Below are positions 46,041 to 55,785 of a DNA stretch of 64,000 nt, piece by piece. Position 1 is the first letter of the stretch, and each line of letters opens with the position of its first letter. The notes beneath the pieces were generated by a model. The model did no database searches, was not told where the DNA came from, and saw only the letters and a list, made by a program, of their open reading frames with translations. The DNA is from Ulota crispa. Its lineage: Eukaryota; Streptophyta; Bryopsida; Orthotrichales; Orthotrichaceae. Position numbers and translations under genes: made by a program. Where the stretch lies: positions 35,897,060-35,961,059 of the forward strand of contig OY987243.1 in NCBI GenBank assembly GCA_963920765.1, given 5' to 3'.

Positions 46041-49000
46041 ATGGTAGGTTTTCAGAGCGCGGAGGATTTGGAGAAGCGAGGGCTGGATGCCTTTGTAGAC
46101 GAGGATTTCGACGGCGCCGTGAATTTCTACACGGAGGCGTTGTCTCTGGAGTCCGATAATGCGTCCGTGTACAGCAATCGTGCTGCTGCTCATGTCAAGC
46201 TCCAGAATTATACCGGTAATAATGAATTAGGGTTCGGCGATGTGATTGTCGGTAGACAGAACCGTGTGGTTGTGTTTGCTATATCGAACGGGAGGCGTTC
46301 GTTGTTTGTTCTTTTGTTTGAGGTTTTGAAATTACGCTGATCTAATCTGCAAATTCATAGAAAGAGTGGGAATGACTTTGTCTTGTCTTTTTTGAACCAA
46401 ACCTTATGAGAGAGCTCTACGTTGATGTCCTGGTACCTCAACACTCATATTCTCACGGACTGCTATTATCCTTGCAATCTTAGTTTCGTTGGAATGTGAA
46501 AAATATCATGGACTCCACGTAGAGAATATTCTATGTTGTTTACGATTGAAGCAGTTTTGAATCATAGTTTTGAATCATAGTTTTGAATTCTATGATGGTT
46601 TTGTATAACTGTCGTCAGAGTTACATGCTGAAGAGGTGACTAAATATGATTTTCTGTTGTAGTAGTAAAGAAGAGTTTTTAGAGTGATGCACTCACTAAT
46701 CGGAACAATTTGTTGGTGGTAACAGATGCTGTAGCAGATTCGAACAGAGCGATTGAGCTAAATCCAAAATTATCCAAGGCCTACCTTCGAAAAGGGTATG
46801 ATCTCTAAGAAATTTATGGTTAATGGGCCACTTAAACAGTGCTGGATAAATAAATTAGTGAAGATGTCACGGAGAGAAATGTATTTTTCTGCAATCTGTT
46901 ACTGCGGCAGCCTTGTTTGACAGTAGTCGGCTATTAGTCCCACTGAACAATATACATTGACATTTCAACACTTTACAGGTTGTATAACATAATTAATTCG
47001 GAATAAAACGATTTAGCTGATGTTGAGGGAATTAGTGAGAGGGAGTTTGGTAATTATGAATTATAGCAGGTATTGTTCTAGTGGTGTGAGCGGAGAGATA
47101 ATCTTTTGTTTTGCCGACGATTTTTTTGGAAGTCCAAGATGTCCGGTGTTTTGAGCCATCTTATTTGTCTGATGTCTTCAGCATAGCGTGCTTCCACCTG
47201 GAAGAATATCAGACCGCAAAGACATCCTTTGAAGCAGGAGCCGCTTTAGATCCAAAAGCATCTGCATTCAAGTCGTGGATTTCAAAATGCGATGCGAAGA
47301 TCAAGGGTACTACTATTTTGCCATTCCAAATATGTCTGAGGATGCTTTTATCGTTTTGACATAAACGGAGAATTGATGTTCTATATTGCGTGTGTACAGA
47401 GGAAAATGGTGAAGTACTAGCGGCCTCCAAAGCAAATTCTGCTGCAGCTGATGACACATCAGAGGAGGCAGGCGGACAGCCGGAGAGTTCTGGAGCTGGA
47501 TCTCAAAAGGATGAGGCAGCTACAAGCTCTTTGCCTGCGCCTAGTCCGCCTGCACCACCTAAATACAGGTGTGGAAACTGAAGTGTTGCATAGTCCATAC
47601 TTTCATCTATATTTGTAACTGGTTTATAGGCAGGATTGTGGCGCACTCTAGAATATTGTCGCTGTTGATGTTCTGTTGTTCATGGAGAAGGTTAATCCAG
47701 ACTATTTTCTGTGACGACGTTGATTACATCAATGTATATATTTTTATCATTTCAAATCTGCATCTGTTCTTCTCCTGTTTACTATGTGTGTGTGTTGCTT
47801 TCATAGTTGTGAATTGCGTTAATATCTCTAATGGCTTTGAACGCTTTTCTTTGATTGTAGACACAATTGGTATCAGTCTCAATCTCATACTTTCATTGAG
47901 ATATTTGCTAAACGCATTAAGAAAGAGGATTTGGAAGTGGACTTCGGAGAGCAAATTGTAAGTCAGTCATCTGCCGCATGCTTTTTTGTGCCTGAATTTT
48001 GCTTTAGTCTAAGGCTATTCTTGTTTCCTATTTGTGACGGCAAATTTAAAAGGTAGGGTTTATTTGGGCACTTGGCCAGGTGTGTCTTTGTGGTATTCTT
48101 TGGCTTCTATACCTTTTAGTATCTTCAACTGATAAGAAAAATCTATGGGTTGTAAAAACTCTGGTGTTGTTGCAGCTTAGTGTGGTGATCAATTCTGCCG
48201 ACTCAGAAGAGCCTTACGTTTTACAGTTACGGCTGTTTGGTAAGGTACGTGGATGTTTGAGGCTGGTGATGCTTGCGACCTTTTTCTCTATATTTATTGA
48301 TGATTCTGTTTGGGGTCGTGTGTTTTGTGTTCTTAGTACTGAGAGCTTTGAAATGCAGATCATTCCAGCACAATGCAGTTACAACCCCCTCAGTACGAAG
48401 ATTGAAATCAAGCTCGCCAAGGCCGACAGTTCGCAGTGGAAGCAGCTTGAGTTTGATCCAAAGCCACAGATTGTTACGACTGTGGTTATTCCTAAAGGTC
48501 TGGAAGTGGTGCTTGCTTGATTTCGCTTCATGGTTCCCCTCATTTGTGATTCTCTATTTGGTTTAGATATTGCCTATTTTCTCGTTGTTGTATTTCTAAA
48601 TTTTTGCTACGGGTCACAGAAGATAAGGTGAAGTACCCTACGTCAAATAAGAAGCCTGCAAAGGACTGGGATAAGCTGGAGGCAGAAGTGAAGAAAGAGG
48701 TGAGACTATATGCCAGTGATTGACGCTTGCCGTTACGAGCCTTCTGCTTCTTTAGGATATCCTATTCATGACAGTAATCCTTTATATTGGACATTTGCCT
48801 ATGTAGGAGAAGGATGAAAAACTTGAAGGGGATGCCGCTCTTAACAAGCTGTTCCGGGAAATATACTCAAATGCTGACGAGGATACAAGGCGGGCAATGA
48901 ATAAATCATTTGTAAGTCTCATTTTTCCCGATTTGTACTAGTTTGTTGTTTGATTTGCACATGTGAATTCAGCGGAAAATGTTGTTCACGTCTTACCACA

Positions 49001-49246
49001 GGAATTTCACGATCCTTGCAAGTGGCTGTAGCCTATGTCAATTAGCTGATGCCAAATTTTTTTCATGAAAGGCAATTCCACCAAGGAGTACTCGTTTGGT
49101 TCTGAAGGTCACATGGGTTCTTGTGAATGTTTGGGTAGGTGGAGTCCAATGGCACAGTACTTTCCACAAATTGGAAGGATATTGGCAAGAAGAAGACAGA
49201 GGGCAGTGCTCCGACAGGTATGGATATGAAAAAGTGGGAAATTTAG
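46041..49246 (+). CDS. SGT1: SGT1 co-chaperone (TPR-CS-SGS), ten exons
   Basis: Exons: 46041-46215, 46726-46795, 47182-47306, 47400-47568, 47861-47957, 48176-48244, 48359-48497, 48620-48699, 48807-48911 and 49139-49246. Splice phases all join, giving 378 residues; plant SGT1 proteins are of similar size. Residues 1-123 are three TPR units ([39 protein letters not shown]). 124-180 is an Ala/Ser/Pro-rich spacer. About 180-270 is the CS domain ([28 protein letters not shown]). About 285-378 is the SGS domain, with [20 protein letters not shown] and the terminal [11 protein letters not shown]1 binds HSP90 and RAR1, stabilises NLR immune receptors, and works with SCF ubiquitin ligases. The final GTATGG is read through because the frame and SGS motif continue. 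The start at 46,041 is chosen because an upstream in-frame ATG adds non-conserved residues. Confidence 0.95.
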
Positions 49247-50749
49247 GAACGTAACAGCCAGCTGGAGCTTATGATGATCCACTCACGTTTGCCTGGTATA
49301 ACTGGTGAAGATTTTCAGGGGAAGTGTGGTGAAGTTGCCAACGTCAACGACTGAATGATGGATTGATTATAGTTATCATCTTGGTGCTTAGCACTATACA
49401 TCCCTTTTTAGTATGTATTTGTGATTTGAGGTGTAGCGGATTCATGGATCCTTTGTTCTATGTTAGCTTCATTCAGGGGTCTGACATTTGGTGACGAAAT
49501 CTTTGTATTTGACCCTGGTGAGGTTTCTCGGATTTTTGAATCCATTGGATTATGGTTGGAATTTCTGTCCAAGAACATTACCACCCTCTGCACGGCATTC
49601 ATTGTTCTCAATTTGTCGCACTGTTGTTTGTGCTTATCGCCCTCGCCTTGTCTTTTTTGCCTGGTAGCTTTCTCCTCCAAAATTTAAACAAAAGATGACA
49701 AAAAATTTAGTGCTGTGTTGTTCAGATTGTGGATTCTATTATCTTCCACTCTTGAATGTTAGCCTACCCTAAGGAATTTCTTAAATTGATTCTACTTGTT
49801 CAAAAAGTTTTCCAAATATTTGAAGTATGAGCGTCATCTTGAAGGTTCCATGCCAAAGTTGGTTTAGATGGTATTGTTTGCCTCTTAACATATTTAAGTT
49901 TTTGTGAATCTGCATTTTTGGATTTCATGTGCAAAATGCAATTTTAGTGTAAAAAAGCATGTAATATTTATATTTAGATTTTCTAATAGGGAATTGCTAA
50001 AGCCACACCCCAAGTTGTGCGCGCTTAGAGCATGAAATATGAGAATTTAATGATTATTATTTTTATTTGATCTGAAGACTTGTTTCACTTCTATCATTCT
50101 AAAGCTGTATTCAAAAAAATCGTGAAAAAAATTGGAGGTGCTTGAGTTTGAAACTTAATATATAGGGCTTTTGAATTACTTTAAGCAAAAGTACATTAAA
50201 AATACAGCAATGATGCAATAAAAATTCAACAAAAACTTGTATTTGTTGTTCTTTCTTTCAAAGGGTGGTAATGCCATGATTAAATGAGTGATGGACCACT
50301 TGAATAAAAATAAGTAGCATTAAATTTTTGAAATACATGCTCACAAGGGTGTGGCATTAACAATTTTGGGTGTGGCTTTAACAATTCCCTCTATATACAT
50401 CTACAAGATTATATATTGAAACTTGACCATAGTAAGTTAAGAAGAGACTTGCTATAGAAGATAGAACAAAGTTTTGATTAGTCATAATTCCAAAAACCAC
50501 AGGCAAGTATCTTGAAGAGTTTATAAAGTCTATAACTATTCTTGTAGAATCTAACTTTTATTGAATTTGTCTAATTAGATTTTTTTAAGCACAACATATT
50601 CCTAATGATTTTACATTTTAATGTAAAAATAGAAAATCACTATAAAAAGTATGTTTTGAAGTTACTTGACTCCTACTTGTGTTGAATTTATAATAGTGCA
50701 TGTTTACTATTTGAACAACAAGTTATGACTAAGCCAAAAAATGAAAGCC
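49247..50749. other. SGT1 3' region and intergenic DNA
   Basis: The first few hundred bases likely include the SGT1 3' UTR. From about 49,990 an inverted pair, AGGGAATTGCTAAAGCCACACC and GTGTGGCTTTAACAATTCCCT (to about 50,392), marks a foldback MITE of about 400 bp. No gene is recognised. Confidence 0.45.
49988..50392. mobile_element. About 405-bp inverted-repeat MITE
   Basis: The left end AGGGAATTGCTAAAGCCACA pairs with the right end TGTGGCTTTAACAATTCCCT. Inner similarity is weak, unlike the full hairpins nearby. The terminal GGGAATTG resembles the GGGAATTGATATG hairpin family, so a distant relationship is possible. Confidence 0.6.
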
Positions 50750-50830
50750 TTAACCCCTCAACACCCTGGGAATCATAGAATACATGGGGAATGGAGCAAC
50801 ATTTTTGCTCCTGAGGCATTGAGGGGTTAA
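50750..50830. mobile_element. 73-bp miniature TTAA-family element, copy 10
   Basis: The ends TTAA plus CCCCTCAA and TTGAGGGG plus TTAA are perfect inverted repeats around only 73 bp (50,754-50,826). The right TTAA is shared with copy 11. It is the shortest member in the window and could be close to the minimum structure recognised for movement. Confidence 0.75.
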
Positions 50831-52110
50831 CCCTTGAAGGTCCAAACAATATTTTTTTGGCAACATGGCAATTTTAGGCAAGTTAGTACTTATAGAAGAA
50901 TAATAAAAAATCACAAAAATAATAATTAGAGGTGCATCCAAGGAGTAGCTTTCTAATGCAACAATTTTTAAACCATTTCAATTTGTAGAAAAAATTATGA
51001 TGGAATATGTACTTTTGTTTACTTGTAGGGCACCACAAGCACATTTGCTTACATTGCAACTGAAATTTTGGGATCTTGCCCAAAGATTGAGGGACAAAGC
51101 TATTTTCTTGTCAAACCTTGAATCAACCTCATTCAAAGAAGACAACTCATTTTACACTTACCCTTTACTTCACTTTTGGTGGAAATGACCATATGTTGAT
51201 CAAGCTTGTTAGAGCCACAATTTTTGGCTAGTTTCCTTTCCATTTTTATTCCTCTAAAGCTAATGTAAACCTAAACTACATTGTTCACATTTTGAAAAGA
51301 TTATTGTACATGGAAGTTAAAAATTGTTAAAAAAGGGCTTTCCAAGAAAAATTTCTTGAAGCTAGTTTCCTATTCTAAATTTCTAGTATGCGTTCCCCAA
51401 TTCAAAATTTTATGAATTTTTTTGGCATTTTACTAGCTTTATTACAAAAGTCAATCTAAAAAGGTACAAGCAAAAAATTGAAATCAATTGGTGCACAAGC
51501 CTCTCCAAATTAGAGTTGCCTAGTTTTTGAATGCCCAAAAGAAATTGTTTCTCTTTTCAAACCCTATAATCTCACAATCTTTGCAGCAAATATCTTTCTT
51601 CTTTTAATGCAACATGATGGAGTAGTCTACCATTAGGTCCTACTTTAAATTCTACCAAGGTTTTATTTTAAAAAAAAATTTGCCTTTGCAATCAGAACAA
51701 CTCATTCTTGGTGCTTTTTGATTAAATATAGTTAATACTTAAACGTTGAGGAGGACAAAAAACGTCCTCCGACACTGAAAAAAGATTATGTGCCACAGAA
51801 AAAAATTGTTTTTCTTCTAATTTTTTTTCAAAAGTGATCATAAACACATGGTTCATCATGGAAGGCAAAAAAATACCTCATCAGATGCATTCATATTTTA
51901 GGCAACCCAAAGTGTGATAAGATTCAAAAACATTGTGTTAGGTCCCAAGCTGCCCTTTTTGTAATTTTCAAGAGGACACCATGCACTATTGATTCCTACA
52001 ACTACATGAAATAATCTTATAATTGTTGGACACTTCTAGGCACTGGAATAAACAATATTTATACTGTAGCCCAGCTGGTCCTTGTGACCAGCCCGGCATT
52101 TAAGGGTTAA
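50827..52110. mobile_element. TTAA-family element, copy 11, abutting copy 10
   Basis: The left end is TTAA plus CCCTTGAAGGTCC, and the right end is GCATTTAAGGG plus TTAA. The left interior matches copy 8 (TTTTTTGGCAACATGGCAAT). At 1,276 bp it is longer than the others; a small hairpin, GAGGAGGAC and GTCCTCC, near 51,748-51,770 may mark a further nested insertion. No coding frame is evident. Confidence 0.72.
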
Positions 52111-52406
52111 AGAACTTTATGGATTAAACAACTTCACATTCCAAGTGATTTGAATCTATGCAGGGATATTGTTTGTACAATTTGTGTTCAATGTGCATAA
52201 TCAAGCGGTTCAATATGATCCAGTTGTCAGGAAAATTACAAAATTTAAGATTACATGTTCTATTAGAGTTCCTTACGACATAGTCACCTCAAAGTAAAGA
52301 TTGCAATTGACAATCCCTTAGAAGTTGGATTTCTAGTAATGGTGTGGAAAATGGATGGTCTGACGTAGAGGAAATTTGCATTTTGGACGTTCCTTTTACC
52401 ATTAAA

Positions 52407-52815
52407 GGGAATTGATATGTGCACACCGGGGTTGATATTTGCACACCTCCTGGGAGGTAAATTGTGGATTTCTACCATCAAAAATCTGAATCTGAGAATT
52501 TTCAATTCAGATTTGGACTTAGAGACCGTGGTTTACTCTAGAACCATAAAGAAAAGTTGCAATTGAACAACAACCAATGAAAAAGTTTATCTTTTTTACA
52601 AACAAAAGTAAAAATAATATTTTTTCCACTAACTAAGCTTTTTCACTAAGTGTTATTTAATTACAACTGTTTTTAATGGTTCTAAAGTAAACCATGGTCT
52701 CTAAATCCAAATTTGAATTCAAAATTCTCAAATTCAGATTTTTGATGGTAGAAATCCACAATTTATCTCCGGAAGTGTGCAAATATCAACCCCCAGTGTG
52801 CACATATCAATTCCC
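52407..52815. mobile_element. 409-bp hairpin MITE (GGGAATTGATATG family), copy 2
   Basis: The ends are GGGAATTGATATGTGCAC and GTGCACATATCAATTCCC. The arms pair over most of the length, and the sequence is closely similar to copies 1 and 3. Flanks CCATTAAA and TTATTAAA agree at six of eight positions, consistent with a decayed 8-bp duplication. Confidence 0.85.
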
Positions 52816-53100
52816 TTATTAAATCCTAAAGATTGCAAAAAATGAGGAGGGGTCCTCTCCACTTCAACATGAGATGATACTATTCAATAGTTAGCCCAAC
52901 AACTCTAACACTTTAAATTCTTCATGGATAGTCACTTCTGAAAAATGGCATAGTTAAATGATCGCATGAAAGATGGTTTGATATAAGAGCTTCATAAAAA
53001 TAGTCAAGATGCAGTATAAGCTTATTTTATGCAATTTCTATACTGGAATTATGTAATCATAAGAAAATCATATGAACTTTTCATGATTACTATATATATA

Positions 53101-53510
53101 GGGAATTGATATGTGCATCACACTCTTTCAATTACTGTACCACACCCTAGAGTAAAATTTAGATTTCTATCATCAAAAAGCTAAATTTGAAAATTTGGAA
53201 TTCAGATTTGAACTTAGAGACCATGATTTAGTCTAGAACCACAAAAAAGTTGCAGTTCAGCAACATCCAATGAAAAAGTTTAGTTAGGGAGAAAAGTGTT
53301 ACTTTTACTTTTGTTTGTAAAAAAAAATAAGCTTTTTCATTGGGTGTTGTTAAATTGCAACATTTTTGTGGTTTTAGATTAAATCATGGTCTCTAAGTCC
53401 AAATTTGAATTCCAAATTCTCAAATTCAGCTTTTTGATGTCAAAAATCTACATTTTACTCTAAAAGTGTGGTACAGTAATTGAAAGGGTGTGGTACACAT
53501 ATCAATTCCC
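53101..53510. mobile_element. 410-bp hairpin MITE (GGGAATTGATATG family), copy 3
   Basis: It starts GGGAATTGATATGTGCATC and ends CACATATCAATTCCC, with paired arms and a central AAGCTTTTTCATTGGGTGTTG shared with copy 1. It sits directly against TA-rich DNA on both sides, so the target duplication cannot be read. Confidence 0.86.
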
Positions 53511-53713
<203 letters not shown>

Positions 53714-53883
53714 ACTACTATTGATTACTATCTCAAATAGAAAAGAAAATTGTTGTGGATTTTGTAATTCAAAGTGCAAATGATTTAAATTAAAGCATTG
53801 CAAAGTGATGAAGCTTAAATAGAGTTGTTCTAAAATTTAGACATTGTTTGGCAAAAACTTTCATCTTATGTTTTATTTTGGGG

Positions 53884-54441
53884 AAAACATCAAAAATACC
53901 CCTCATTTCTTCCAAAATATCAAATGTGCCCCTACATTATTCAAATTATCAAAAATACCCCTAGCTTTGGGTAGGAATATCAACTATACCCCTAGTTATT
54001 TTTGAGAATATCATTAGTACCCCTAGTTTTTTGTGCCTCTTTACTGTAATTTTTTTAATATCGTAATGACAACAAAAATTACCATGTGTCACTGCAATGG
54101 CTTTGACCACAATAGACTTACATGCATATACCCTATATAGAGCTTATAGAGCTTGCTTCCAAGATTTGGCTTGTAGTAAACTTACATCTTGATTTTGTAC
54201 TTTCCATTATCATCCAAGTATTTACAAAAATTTGCAAAAAGAAGCAAAAGAGAGCTAGGAATATTTTCAATAATTCAAATAATACAAGGGTATATTTGAT
54301 TTTTTTCATGAGAATTAAGGGTCCCAAAGAACTAGGGGTATAATTGATATTCTTACAAAAAGCCAGGGGTATTTTTGATATTTTGAATAATATAGGGGTA
54401 TATTTGATATTTTGAAAGAATTGAGGGGTATTTTTGATATT
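53884..54441. mobile_element. Foldback element with iterated arm motif
   Basis: The left arm (53,884-54,030) repeats ATCAAAAATACCCCTAG-like units three to four times. The right arm (54,290-54,441) holds the inverted form, CTAGGGGTATAATTGATATT. The spacer is about 260 bp. The same design, interrupted by insertions, is at 18,355-20,510. Confidence 0.78.
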
Positions 54442-55785
54442 ATTTTATATCAATATTGCTAAATGCAGATGCATTAAAATTTATGCAACAAAAGAGGGTG
54501 TTGGAATTACGTCCCTCAAAAAAAAAGGTGCTAACCTACTAATTTGGCCCTTGCAATTTTGGGACCAAAATCAACTCATCTATGTTTTTGGCGGTAGTTT
54601 GGGTTTGGTCTTGCACTTAAAATTAGACAAATTAAATGGTTTTCTACTTTTGGAAAGTCATCATTTATTTAGTGAAATGGAGGTTGCTGCTTTGAGCTAT
54701 GGGTAATTTCAAAGCAACTCCCATTAATATGAAGGTTATTTTGTACATTTCATGAAGGTCATTTAATATTTGTCTTAATTTGTAACACATTAAATTTGCA
54801 TCTAAGAGTAGCTTTGCACCAAATCAATTTCATCAAATCTTGGGGTCCATTTCTACCAAAATCTCAATACTTACGGTCTCACGAAACAACCTCAAGCACT
54901 CATCATCAAAACAAGTCTTTAACAAGGGCCTATTTTCTTGCCTCCGAAGGCCTTGAGGATAAATATTTGAGTTCACAACTTCAAGCCTTGAAAATTTCAC
55001 AAGAAAATGAACAAACAAGGAGACCAAGTAGAGCTATTGAGATTGTATTTCCATTCTTGTGCTGTTAACTATTCTAAAAAGCTTATTTTAATATTATGAA
55101 AACATTGTAATTTGATGAAATTTGGCAAAACTACCCTAAACCACCGAATTGGCCTTTCATTTTTGGCAAACACAATTCTAGTCCTTAGGGTTGTGTTGGA
55201 TGACTTGGATCTAGTTTTTTTTAACATCATTCAACGTAATCTTCAAGTGTAAAAGGTATTGAAGCTAATATCAAAAATTGAGCCAATAAGAGACAAGGAT
55301 TAGGACTTGTTGAGGCTCCAAACTACGGCTGAACTCTAAGTGGAAAGCGGCCCTAAGCGAGGGCACAGTCAAGAAGCGAAGTCAATGAGGGGCTTCTTTG
55401 CTTGACATAAGTGGAGTTTATCAGTATAAATTTGGGTTTAATTCATTTTACATCTAGAAAGTCAGCCCTTCATGCGTCATTAGCAATTCGTATGACCAGG
55501 CTTTTGTGCAGGATAACTGCATATAAATCTGGCCAATTGGCCATGCCAACGTATGGCGACGACAAGAGCCCTCGGCCCCTTGCACAGTCGTACTCGTACC
55601 TCCAGATCTAGGATTTTATAAATAGAGCCGGCTTCTCTGGCGTTTTTCCCGAGGATTCCTCGCTGCCCGATGGCGGTGGCTTTCGGCCCCGTCGTCATGA
55701 TGTCCGCCGCCCTTCGGTAGATCTATCTCGCCAGGCATGCGGGGTAGCCCCCGCTCTCCGTCATTCGCTCGCCTCCATTCTAAGC
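54442..55785. other. Intergenic with a promoter-like GC-rich segment
   Basis: AT-rich until about 55,300. The stretch 55,480-55,735 is markedly GC-richer and contains GATAACTG, GGCCAATTGGCC, TTTATAAATAG and then a 16-codon frame, treated separately as a finding. Nothing else is recognised. Confidence 0.45.
55480..55735 (+). promoter_or_regulatory. Promoter-like fragment with TATA box and truncated reading frame
   Basis: GATAACTGC (about 55,512), a CCAATTGG palindrome (about 55,534) and TATAAATAG (about 55,617) are followed about 50 bp later by ATGGCGGTGGCTTTC. That frame gives 16 residues, MAVAFGPVVMMSAALR, then a stop, or a possible donor CGGTAG. The order looks like a photosynthesis-type promoter with the first codons of a transit peptide, cut off near the foldback at 55,786. 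This is inference; no downstream exon was found. Confidence 0.35.

Noticed and set aside
47569..47961. 130-codon frame in SGT1
   Set aside because: It is an intron read-through; splice sites and phase place it between exons 4 and 5.
49218..49223. GTATGG near the SGT1 3' end as a splice donor
   Set aside because: Reading through gives the conserved MDMKKWEI terminus and stop directly.
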